From: Gammaproteobacteria bacterium
GTDB lineage: Bacteria > Pseudomonadota > Gammaproteobacteria > Burkholderiales > Burkholderiaceae_C
Direction: 5' to 3'
Length of the DNA: 64,000 bases
NCBI GenBank assembly: GCA_018828125.1
Contig: JAHJWB010000013.1
Location: 1 to 64,000 of the forward strand
Below are positions 50,848 through 59,195 of the stretch, one piece after another; the first letter of the stretch is position 1, and the number at the start of each line of letters is the position of its first letter. The notes under the pieces were generated by a model. The model was not told the origin of the DNA, ran no database searches, and saw only the letters and a program-made list of their open reading frames with translations. Position numbers and translations under genes: made by a program.

Positions 50848-53514
50848 GTGGACAGCGACAGTTGGCCGGAGTTATCCGCGAGAGCAGGCCCTAACCAGAA
50901 GTCGGCGGGAATGGCGCTTGCTCGTGTCGCGGCCATTTGCGCGAATCGGATGCTCTATTTGCTTATCCGGTTATTGGGCACACCATGGGCTATTCCCGTG
51001 TTTGCCATCCTTGCACTCTCCAACCTGCATGGACAGGAGTTGCCGCGCGATGCCACGTCGTCTGAGCCGTTCGTTCGCGGCTCGGTGGACTCCTTGCGAT
51101 ATGACCGCGACCAACGGGCGGTTCAAATTCATGGCTGGAGTTTCAAAGCATCAAATGCAGAGCCTCCTTCCTCCTTCGAAGTCCGCATCGACGGACGCGA
51201 GGTCACCATCACAAGAAGGGATCAGGTCGCGCGCGAAGACGTCAACGCTATTTTCCCGGGCGTTTCGCCAGCTCTGGCGGGATTCGTTCTCGAAGTTCAA
51301 ACGCCAAGGGGGTTGAATTGGAGGAAACACCAAATCTCCGTTATCGCCAAGTGGGAGGATATCGAGCAAGAACTGGCTCCGGCTTCCAATCAAGCACGAT
51401 CATTTTCAGGCATTGCCATTCCTCCTCGACATTGGTGGTTTGCAGCATCGCTGACAGCATTTTTACTTGTGCTGTTATTGTGCGCCCGCATTTCGCGAGC
51501 GGCGGTACTCGTCCAGCTCATCGACGCGGCAGTTAAAAAAAATGTCCGCCTAATTGCACTGCTGGTTATAGGAGTCTTCGCGTCGCTGGTGGCATTGGGA
51601 TGGACGGGCTTGTCGTTGCAATTGCTAACAGGTGACCCCGATAAGGCTGGAGCGCATGCCTTTCTATCGCCGGAAAGCGATATGCGCACTATAGCGCTCT
51701 CCCCGCGTGCCATTCGGTCGGACGAGTGGCTTGTGATAACCCCCAGCGCTTTGGCCCAGATACACCATCAGCCGCCATTCCCAGTGATCAATCATCATCT
51801 TGGTACCGATGGTCAGAATATGATGATCATCGGGATGACTGGAGTGCCGGTACATCATGTATCCGCGCTTGTACGTCCAGCCACCTGGGGTTTCTTCGTG
51901 CTGCCACTCGCCAACGCGCTGGCTTGGTATTGGTTTTTCCCTTTGTTTGCCTGCTTACTGACGCTATGGGGGCTTCTTAACAAGCTGGCCCCCATTCGCT
52001 CATCCAGAAATTTGGCGCTTTCCCTGCTGTTTTGCCTAGCTCCGTATGCCACAGGATGGTCCTACTGGCCGTTGTACGCAACATTTTTCGCCGTGGGAGC
52101 ACTGTGGGCCATCATGTCAATGGTGCAAGGTTCCAAAGCGATAAACATATGGCTCCTGTCAATGCTGCTGGGGTTGCTTGCAGCGGGATTTGCATTGGTG
52201 TTGTATCCGCCTTGGCAAATACCACTGGCATTGCTGTGCATTCTCTTGCTGCTCACTTGGTACGCTGACCATCGCCCAAAACCGCCGCGAATAGTTCCAC
52301 CAGCACTTTTGCTATCGTTGGCTATCGCCGCCACACTGCTCGGAGTGTGGTGGATCGATGCGAGAGATGCTATCGCCACCATGCAAGGCACGGTCTATCC
52401 GGGCGGGCGAGCGGCGTTGCAAGGTGGTGAGTTCCCTCTGTATTGGCTGATGCGGGGATACTCCAATCTGGACACATTGATCCATCTAGGAGCGAGCGAG
52501 ACCAACGCCAGCGAGTTTGGAGCCTATTTTTTTCTGCCCATTCCTTTGGCGCTATTGGCTTGGCGACTGATCTCGGACCCCACGGGTCGACACCGATGGA
52601 TGGCTTGCGCGTGGAGTGCGTTTACCGCCTGGACCTTGGTTTTTATCGTTTTTGGCGTACCGCTCTGGCTATCTAAAGCATTGCTCTGGCATTTCGTGCC
52701 ATCCCATAGAGTGGACTTGGCCTTGGCGCTGGGCTGCACGGTATTGCTCGCACTTGTACCCGATGGAGCTTCCACCCGTAGCTACAAGTACCTGTCACTT
52801 CACTTTTCATCACTGATGACCGCCGCGACCAGTGCAGGCTTGATCACGGTCGCCTTGCTGGCATTGCCTGACGTTCTGTATCCGTCGCTCAGTCCAGTAT
52901 TCCTGGCAACGGTGACAGTTGCAGGCTTTTTGATGGCTTACTGGCTATCGAGCGGCCAAATTTGGGCGGCTTTGTCACTCCACCTGTCGCTGTACCTGAT
53001 TGCAGCCGTAAGCTTCAATCCGATCGCCCAAGGTCCTAGTCAAATACAATTGCATGCAGCGGTACGTCCTTTCTTGCAGATTTTGGAACCAGGAACATCC
53101 GCTTTACGGAAACGCGTGTTAGCGGTCGGCATAGATGACGGCATGCGCGCAGCCATGTCGCTGGCTTCAGCGGGAGTCCCGGTGGTGAACGGTGTTTTTT
53201 ACTATCCACAGTTTTCGCTGTGGGCAGAAATGCACCTACCGCGAGCAGATCTCCCTGTCGTCAATCGTTATCAGCATCTTTTTTTCGCTCCTGGGGAGGT
53301 CGAGCCTCCGAGCACATACCGCGTAAGTACTCGTTCACAGCTTTCGGACACGGTGTTCGTGACCATTGATGCCGCGCGGTTTGATTTCAAAGCGACCGGC
53401 GCTCAAGTGGTGCTCACCCGAGAAGCTGATGCCGATCAATTTTTGAACAACCCTCAACTGCGGGTGCTTGAGAGGCGCGCCGGTTGGGCGTGGTTTTCAG
53501 TACATCCTCAATGA
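50848..53514 (+). CDS. large polytopic membrane protein of unknown function (888 aa)
   Basis: Around 14 hydrophobic spans with an N-terminal soluble part (about residues 60-170) and a C-terminal soluble part (about 730-888). The pattern, with a loop containing SDEWLVITPSALAQI near residue 290 and a long run of helices, resembles GT-C-type glycosyltransferases or YfhO-like proteins, but no catalytic motif is clear. It has a GTG start at 50848 and ATG 50911 as alternative. Codon use is less GC-biased than its neighbours. It is packed between prmB (three bases) and the ABC-F gene (four-base overlap). Confidence 0.8.
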   Translation: MDSDSWPELSARAGPNQKSAGMALARVAAICANRMLYLLIRLLGTPWAIPVFAILALSNLHGQELPRDATSSEPFVRGSVDSLRYDRDQRAVQIHGWSFKASNAEPPSSFEVRIDGREVTITRRDQVAREDVNAIFPGVSPALAGFVLEVQTPRGLNWRKHQISVIAKWEDIEQELAPASNQARSFSGIAIPPRHWWFAASLTAFLLVLLLCARISRAAVLVQLIDAAVKKNVRLIALLVIGVFASLVALGWTGLSLQLLTGDPDKAGAHAFLSPESDMRTIALSPRAIRSDEWLVITPSALAQIHHQPPFPVINHHLGTDGQNMMIIGMTGVPVHHVSALVRPATWGFFVLPLANALAWYWFFPLFACLLTLWGLLNKLAPIRSSRNLALSLLFCLAPYATGWSYWPLYATFFAVGALWAIMSMVQGSKAINIWLLSMLLGLLAAGFALVLYPPWQIPLALLCILLLLTWYADHRPKPPRIVPPALLLSLAIAATLLGVWWIDARDAIATMQGTVYPGGRAALQGGEFPLYWLMRGYSNLDTLIHLGASETNASEFGAYFFLPIPLALLAWRLISDPTGRHRWMACAWSAFTAWTLVFIVFGVPLWLSKALLWHFVPSHRVDLALALGCTVLLALVPDGASTRSYKYLSLHFSSLMTAATSAGLITVALLALPDVLYPSLSPVFLATVTVAGFLMAYWLSSGQIWAALSLHLSLYLIAAVSFNPIAQGPSQIQLHAAVRPFLQILEPGTSALRKRVLAVGIDDGMRAAMSLASAGVPVVNGVFYYPQFSLWAEMHLPRADLPVVNRYQHLFFAPGEVEPPSTYRVSTRSQLSDTVFVTIDAARFDFKATGAQVVLTREADADQFLNNPQLRVLERRAGWAWFSVHPQ

Positions 53515-55559
53515 TTACCCTCAAGAACGTTACCCTGCGACGCGGCGCCAAAGTCGTGCTCGACAATATTTCCGGCACCATCAATCCGGGCGAAAACGTC
53601 GGGCTCGTGGGCCGCAATGGGGCGGGTAAATCCAGCCTGTTTGCACTTCTCAGCGGCAAGCTGCATGAAGACGGTGGAGATTTTTATATCCCTACGAGCT
53701 GGCGCATGGCCGAGGTGGCACAAGACATGCCGGAGACCGAACAATCGGCTACCGCGTTTGTGCTCGACGGCGACACGCGTCTGGCCGAGGTGCAGCGCCA
53801 ACTGGTGGAGGCCGAGGCCAGCGACGACGGCATGGCCATCGCGCATGCGTATTCGGACTTGCACGATGCCGGCGCACACGACGCAGTGGCACGCGCCCAA
53901 GCCCTGATTTTGGGCTTAGGATTTCGTGTCAGCGAGCTGGAACAGCCGGTCAACAGTTTTTCTGGCGGATGGCGCATGCGACTGCAACTCGCGCGCGCCC
54001 TGATGTGTCCCAGCGACCTCCTGCTGCTGGACGAGCCCACGAATCACTTGGATTTGGACGCACTAGTGTGGCTTGAAGCGTGGCTCAAGCGTTACGCAGG
54101 CACCATGATCGTGATCAGCCATGACCGCGAGTTTCTGGATGCCATCACCAACGTCACCCTGCAGATCCAGCAGGGCGAGTTGAACCGCTACGGCGGCAAC
54201 TACAGCAAGTTCGAAGAGCTGCGCGCCCAGCAGCTTGAACTTCAACAGGCCAGCTTTGCCAAGCAGCAGGAAAAAATGGCCCACCTGCAGAAGTTCATCG
54301 ACCGCTTCAAGGCCAAGGCCAGCAAGGCCAAACAGGCGCAAAGCCGGGTCAAGCAGCTCGACCGCATGGAGAAACTCGCGCCCGTGCTGGCCGAGGCCGA
54401 CTTCACTTTCGAATTCAAGGAACCGGCCAATCTTCCCAATCCTATGCTGGCGATCAGTGATGGATCCTTTGGCTATGTGGATGACGAGGGCGTGCCCACC
54501 ACCATCCTCTCGGGTGTTAACCGCTCAGTGCTGGCGGGCCAGCGCATCGGCATCTTGGGCGCCAACGGCCAGGGCAAGTCCACCCTTGTCAAAACCATTG
54601 CGCGCACCATGAAGCCCTTGGGCGGGAGTGTGACCGAAGGCAAGGGCCTGAACATTGGCTATTTTGCCCAGCAAGAATTGGACGTGCTGCGCCCTGCCGA
54701 CAACCCGCTGGAGCACATGATCCGCCTGGCCAAGGAGCTGGGCCCAGACGCAAAGCAACCCAGCCGCGAGCAGGACCTGCGCAGTTACCTGGGCAGCTTC
54801 AATTTCACAGGGGACATGGTCAAGCAGGCCGTAGGCACCATGAGCGGCGGCGAAAAAGCCCGCCTCGTGCTGGCCATGATCGTTTGGCAACGCCCCAACC
54901 TGCTGCTGCTCGACGAGCCTACCAACCACCTGGATTTGGCCACGCGCGAGGCGCTGGCCATGGCCCTCAACGACTTCGATGGCACCGTCATGCTGGTCAG
55001 TCACGACCGTGCGCTGCTGCGTTCGGTTTGCGAGGACTTCTGGATGGTGGGCCGTGGCGTGGTGGGTCCCTTCGACGGCGACCTGGACGACTACCAACAA
55101 TACCTGTTGGAAGAGTCCAAACGCTTGCGCGAGGAGGCACGTTTGGCCGAACAGGCACACACATCTTTGGCCAGCGCTAGCTCCCAGGTGCTCCCTACGC
55201 CGTCGCCGGCAGTCAAACCGGTGCCTGTGGCTGCCAGCATTCCCGCGGCGGCTCCCGCTGCGCTCCCCGCTCGCGATGGGCGAGAACAACGCAAGCTGGA
55301 TGCCCAGGCGCGCCAACAGCAGGCTGAAAAATCTCGACCGCTCAAGAAAGAGCGGGAGCAAATCGACAAGCGACTGGCGGAACTTGCCACCGAGCGTGCA
55401 GGACTGGAGCAAAAACTCACCGAAGCGCTGCCGCCCGCCGAGATCGCAGAGTGTGGCCGACGCCTCAAAACCGGCCATGACGAAACGGCCCAACTTGAAG
55501 AGCGTTGGTTAGAAATTTCTGCGTTGCTTGAAGAAATCGAGGGTTTCACAGCGGCATGA
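53511..55559 (+). CDS. yheS: ABC-F ATPase, YheS-like (682 aa)
   Basis: Two ABC domains without membrane parts. NBD1: GLVGRNGAGKSSLFALLSGK and LLLLDEPTNHLDLDALVW. NBD2: GILGANGQGKSTLVKTIART and LLLLDEPTNHLDLATREAL. The signature motifs are NSFSGGWRMRLQLARAL and GTMSGGEKARLVLAM. A linker with KFIDRFKAKASKAKQAQSR lies between them. The C-terminal 90 residues form a coiled coil (KKEREQIDKRLAELATERAG). ATG 53511 overlaps the previous stop (ATGA). ABC-F proteins act on the ribosome. Confidence 0.94.
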   Translation: MITLKNVTLRRGAKVVLDNISGTINPGENVGLVGRNGAGKSSLFALLSGKLHEDGGDFYIPTSWRMAEVAQDMPETEQSATAFVLDGDTRLAEVQRQLVEAEASDDGMAIAHAYSDLHDAGAHDAVARAQALILGLGFRVSELEQPVNSFSGGWRMRLQLARALMCPSDLLLLDEPTNHLDLDALVWLEAWLKRYAGTMIVISHDREFLDAITNVTLQIQQGELNRYGGNYSKFEELRAQQLELQQASFAKQQEKMAHLQKFIDRFKAKASKAKQAQSRVKQLDRMEKLAPVLAEADFTFEFKEPANLPNPMLAISDGSFGYVDDEGVPTTILSGVNRSVLAGQRIGILGANGQGKSTLVKTIARTMKPLGGSVTEGKGLNIGYFAQQELDVLRPADNPLEHMIRLAKELGPDAKQPSREQDLRSYLGSFNFTGDMVKQAVGTMSGGEKARLVLAMIVWQRPNLLLLDEPTNHLDLATREALAMALNDFDGTVMLVSHDRALLRSVCEDFWMVGRGVVGPFDGDLDDYQQYLLEESKRLREEARLAEQAHTSLASASSQVLPTPSPAVKPVPVAASIPAAAPAALPARDGREQRKLDAQARQQQAEKSRPLKKEREQIDKRLAELATERAGLEQKLTEALPPAEIAECGRRLKTGHDETAQLEERWLEISALLEEIEGFTAA

Positions 55560-55752
55560 ATGTGTAAAACCGTGTAAACAAAACTTAAAGATAGTTGGCC
55601 TTTTGCATTGTGAGGGCTTAATAGTTCGCTTCGAATTTGATAGCAGCTTACATCCTGAATACCCAGGCACTTACGGTTGCATTTTTTTGCGAAACGCTGT
55701 CAACGGACTGTTGATCGACCGCGTTGTTGGTACATCACAGGAGTTTTCCAGT

Positions 55753-55827
55753 ATGAATACCACCGCAATCTTGACTGCTTGGCCCGAAGACGAACGCGAC
55801 CGCAAGCGCGCTCCCGCCCGCTGCTGA
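55753..55827 (+). CDS. candidate small peptide gene (24 aa)
   Basis: ATG 55753 is preceded by ACAGGAG at a nine-base distance. The frame gives MNTTAILTAWPEDERDRKRA plus PARC and TGA at 55825-55827. A rho-independent terminator follows 55 bases later. Strong ribosome binding site and terminator speak for expression. No family recognised. Confidence 0.35.
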   Translation: MNTTAILTAWPEDERDRKRAPARC

Positions 55828-55881
55828 AGGTGTGGCTGCTTTCAAGCGGCCCCTTCCCAACTTCTCTTTGCCCCTCTCAAC

Positions 55882-55909
55882 AAAAAACCCCGCAATGCGG
55901 GGTTTTTTT
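55882..55909. terminator. bidirectional rho-independent terminator
   Basis: AAAAAACCCCGCAATGCGGG with a GTTTTTTT tail: stem CCCCGC / GCGGGG, loop AAT, poly-A on one side and poly-T on the other. It lies between the rightward ABC-F/small-peptide transcript and the leftward phaB end, so it can stop both. Confidence 0.9.
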
Positions 55910-55945
55910 GTTGTCTGGCGCAGGCCATTGCTCCCTTTTCCAGAA

Positions 55946-56683
55946 TCAACCCATGTGCAGGCCACCGTTTACCGAGAAATCGGCACCCGTTGCATAGCCG
56001 CCTTCTTCCGACGCCAGCCAAGCAATGATGGAAGCGATCTCGCTGGGCTCTCCCAGGCGCTTGACGGGCACGGTGGCGACGATTTTTTCTAGCACATCTG
56101 GGCGAATGGCTTTCACCATGTCCGTGCCGATATAGCCTGGGCTCACCGTGTTTACGGTAACGCCCTTTGTGGCCAGTTCCTGTGCCAGAGCCATGGAGAA
56201 CCCGTGCATGCCCGCCTTGGCTGCGGAATAGTTGGTCTGACCTGCCTGGCCCTTTTCACCGTTCACCGAGCTGATGTTGACAATGCGGCCCCAACCCTTT
56301 TCCACCATGTCTGCCACCACCTGTTTGGTGACGTTGAACATGCTGTTCAGGTTGGTTTCAATGACCGCATCCCAGTCTTCGCGAGACATTTTGAGGAACA
56401 TCCGGTCACGGGTGATGCCCGCGTTGTTGACCAGCACGTCAATGCTGCCGTGTTCAGCTTTGGTCTTGCTGAACGCCTCCACGGTGGAATCCCAGTCGCC
56501 TACATTGCCGACCGATGCATGAAAGGTGTAGCCCAGTGCCTTTTGTTCACCCAGCCACTTGGCATGGTCACGGGTAGGGCCACAACCTGCGATGACTTTG
56601 AAGCCTTCCTTGTGCAGGCGCTGGCAGATGGCAGTTCCGATTCCGCCCATGCCGCCGGTGACGTACGCAACTTTTTGGCTCAT
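55946..56683 (-). CDS. phaB: acetoacetyl-CoA reductase PhaB (245 aa)
   Basis: A short-chain dehydrogenase that reduces acetoacetyl-CoA with NADPH to (R)-3-hydroxybutyryl-CoA. TGGMGGIGTAICQRL is the cofactor loop. The catalytic set is Asn in NLNSMF, Ser in VNISSVNGEKGQAGQ and YSAAK (Tyr, Lys). ATG 56683 (MSQKVAYVTGG) is correct; the upstream extension is not family-like. It ends just before the bidirectional terminator. It lies apart from phaCA, with an EAL gene between. Confidence 0.96.
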   Translation of the reverse strand: MSQKVAYVTGGMGGIGTAICQRLHKEGFKVIAGCGPTRDHAKWLGEQKALGYTFHASVGNVGDWDSTVEAFSKTKAEHGSIDVLVNNAGITRDRMFLKMSREDWDAVIETNLNSMFNVTKQVVADMVEKGWGRIVNISSVNGEKGQAGQTNYSAAKAGMHGFSMALAQELATKGVTVNTVSPGYIGTDMVKAIRPDVLEKIVATVPVKRLGEPSEIASIIAWLASEEGGYATGADFSVNGGLHMG

Positions 56684-56939
56684 GTGATTTCTCCTTGTTA
56701 GTGATGTGCTCACCGCCCACTCTACCCAAGAAATCGCACGCCGCCGTGAAGGTAAACACTGAAGCCGTTTCCTTTTCGACATATCCACATGCGTCACACA
56801 GCTGACGCGGGATATTCAGAAGAGAAACGCCATGTTTTGGTGCGGCCCGGGCGTTACAAACAATTGCCCGGCGCCCTTGATGCACGTCAAAGTCCCCACC
56901 CCAAGCAGTGTCGAATGTCGTGCACCAGCCCCTCTCCGC

Positions 56940-57728
56940 TCAAACCGTATGGGGCGCCAGCGGAAGCGTTTCCCAGCCCGGTTTGGCGAACAGATAGCCT
57001 TGTTGGTACCGAACGCCCACTGACCGTAGGTACGCCGACTCTGCGGGGGTTTCAATTCCTTCGGCAACGATATCAATGGAGAGTCGCTGGCACACCAGAA
57101 CAACGCCACACACAATGGCCTGTCGCACGGGGTCTTGGTCAATGTTGCGGATCAGTTCCATGTCGATCTTCAGTACATGCGGCTGAAACTGCACCAGCAT
57201 GTTCAAGCCTGCATACCCGGCACCGAAGTCGTCGATCGCGGTCATCAAACCCTGGCGACGATATTCGTTGAAGATGGATTTGAGGTGAGCGCCGTTGGTC
57301 ACCTGCTCGCCTTCCGTCACCTCGAACATGATGCGGTTGTGCGGAAACTTGAACTCCTGGGCGGCTTCCATCGTGGCCCGAATACAGGTTTCGGCACGGT
57401 AGACGGCATTCGGCAAGAAATTGATGCTGAGTTTGCAGTCTGGCAACGACGCAAGGCCCAGTCGGGAGGCCAGTTCGATGGCTTTGACCCTGCACGCCTG
57501 GTCAAAGCGGTAGCGGTTGGTATCGTCCACCCACGACAACACCGTGCCTGCAGATTCACCGTCCACGCCACGCACCAGGGCCTCGTAGGCAAAGGGGCGC
57601 TCAAGCTCCAGGTCCAGGTCCATGATGGGTTGAAACGCCATCGTGAAGTCGAACGGCAACTGCGTCTTGTCGCGACAGGACTGGCACCCCACGGGCTGAA
57701 AGGGCTGGGCAAAAATTGTCGTCGTCAT
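56940..57728 (-). CDS. stand-alone EAL-domain c-di-GMP phosphodiesterase (262 aa)
   Basis: A single EAL domain from residue 25 on. The catalytic motif YEALVRG is intact near residue 48, with NFLP, EVTEG, DDFGAGYAGL, LKIDMELI, AEGIE and QQGYLFAKP, so activity is expected. CQSCRDK near residue 15 gives a small Cys pair before the domain. ATG 57728 (MTTTIF) is chosen. No sensory or membrane part. It sits between phaA and phaB on the same strand. Confidence 0.9.
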   Translation of the reverse strand: MTTTIFAQPFQPVGCQSCRDKTQLPFDFTMAFQPIMDLDLELERPFAYEALVRGVDGESAGTVLSWVDDTNRYRFDQACRVKAIELASRLGLASLPDCKLSINFLPNAVYRAETCIRATMEAAQEFKFPHNRIMFEVTEGEQVTNGAHLKSIFNEYRRQGLMTAIDDFGAGYAGLNMLVQFQPHVLKIDMELIRNIDQDPVRQAIVCGVVLVCQRLSIDIVAEGIETPAESAYLRSVGVRYQQGYLFAKPGWETLPLAPHTV

Positions 57729-57843
57729 GTACAAATATCCTAGCGCATGATTCCAGAATGGACGGCTTATTGCCCCTCTCTAGCGCCTCGCACACGTGAA
57801 GTACGCCCCGACAGAGTTGGCTTGTCTAAGAATCTGGCCAGAT

Positions 57844-57870
57844 AAAAAAAGGCCACGTTGATACGCGGCC
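57844..57870 (-). terminator. rho-independent terminator after phaA
   Basis: Read leftward: GGCCGCGT, loop ATCA, ACGTGGCC, then TTTTTTTATC. It lies 37 bases beyond the phaA stop and separates phaCA from the EAL gene. Confidence 0.85.
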
Positions 57871-57906
57871 TCTTGCCCAGCGTGCAGTGCACCACTGCTG
57901 GCTTGC

Positions 57907-59085
57907 TTAACGCTCCAGCGCCAGAGACACACCCATGCCACCACCGATACACAGCGCAGCCAGACCCTTCTTTGCATCGCGGCGCTGCATCTCGTGCAGC
58001 AATGTGACAAGAATCCGGCAGCCAGACGCGCCGATGGGATGGCCGATGGCGATGGCGCCGCCGTTCACGTTGACCTTGGCGGGGTCAATCGCCAGCTCTT
58101 TGTTCACCGCACAGGCCTGTGCTGCAAAAGCTTCGTTCAGTTCAAACAGGTCTACATCGGCCGCGTTCCAGCCTGCGCGCTGCAGCGCCTTGCGCGACGC
58201 TGGCACCGGGCCCATGCCCATGGTCGCGGGATCCAGACCACTGGTGCCAAAGGCAGCGATGCGCGCCAGGGGCTTTAGACCCAGAGCAGCGGCTTTCTTG
58301 GCACTCATCACCACCACAGCCGCTGCACCGTCGTTCAGCCCCGAGGCATTCCCTGCCGTCACGCTGCCTGCCTTGTCAAAGGCCGGACGCAGGCCTGCCA
58401 GCGCTTCAGCGTTGGTCTTGCGGTTGAGGTATTCGTCGGCATTGAAAAGGATGGGGTCCCCCTTCTTCTGCGCCAGGCTAACACCCACAATTTCGTCCAC
58501 GAACTTGCCAGCGTCTTGTGCAGCGGCTGCCTTTTGCTGGCTGCCCAATGCCAGTGCATCTTGCATCTCGCGGGTGATGTCATAGGCCTTTGCTACGTTT
58601 TCTGCGGTAATGCCCATGTGGTACTGGTTGTAGACGTCCCACAGGCCGTCCACAATCATGGTGTCGATCAGCTTCCAGTCGCCCATGCGCTGGCCGTCAC
58701 GCGACCCAGGCAGCACGTGGGGTGCCATGCTCATGCTCTCCTGGCCGCCTGCCACGACGATCTCGCTGTCGCCCCAGGCAACGGCCTGCGCGGCCAGCAT
58801 CACGGCCTTGAGGCCAGAGCCGCACACGGCATTGATGGTGAGGGCGGGGGTTTCCTTGGCTACACCGGCCTTCATCGAGGCCTGGCGCGCCGGGTTTTGC
58901 CCCACGCCAGCCGCCAGCACCTGGCCCATGATGACTTCCCCAATCTGATCAGACGACAGGCCTGCACGGGCAATGGCCTCGCGGATCACAATGGCGCCCA
59001 GTTCGGTGGCAGGCGTCTTCGCCAATGCGCCGCCAAACTTGCCCACCGCGGTGCGGGTGGCTGAAACGATGACGATGTCTTCCAT
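57907..59085 (-). CDS. phaA: acetyl-CoA acetyltransferase (beta-ketothiolase) PhaA (392 aa)
   Basis: A thiolase condensing two acetyl-CoA. The nucleophile Cys is in NAVCGSGLKAV near residue 88. The other catalytic residues are the His in GGAIAIGHPIGASG and the second Cys in LCIGGGMGVSLAL near the C-terminus. ATG 59085 follows GAAGGA. It lies 110 bases after phaC and is followed by a terminator. Confidence 0.96.
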   Translation of the reverse strand: MEDIVIVSATRTAVGKFGGALAKTPATELGAIVIREAIARAGLSSDQIGEVIMGQVLAAGVGQNPARQASMKAGVAKETPALTINAVCGSGLKAVMLAAQAVAWGDSEIVVAGGQESMSMAPHVLPGSRDGQRMGDWKLIDTMIVDGLWDVYNQYHMGITAENVAKAYDITREMQDALALGSQQKAAAAQDAGKFVDEIVGVSLAQKKGDPILFNADEYLNRKTNAEALAGLRPAFDKAGSVTAGNASGLNDGAAAVVVMSAKKAAALGLKPLARIAAFGTSGLDPATMGMGPVPASRKALQRAGWNAADVDLFELNEAFAAQACAVNKELAIDPAKVNVNGGAIAIGHPIGASGCRILVTLLHEMQRRDAKKGLAALCIGGGMGVSLALER

Positions 59086-59195
59086 GGAATGTCCTTCTTT
59101 CTGAGTGGATCGGTCCGGGCCCAGCAATGGGCCCGCTGTCTTGGATGTGATTGGAAAGCCTGGGTTTTGCCCAATGATTCTCGCAGGCCTTCAGG

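Larger units (their letters stand above)
55560..55945. other. 386 bp gap with a candidate peptide gene and a terminator
   Basis: Besides the small frame at 55753-55827 and the terminator at 55882-55909, nothing else is clear. The first 190 bases are AT-rich compared with the surroundings and could hold a promoter or a small RNA, but no pattern was recognised. Confidence 0.4.
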
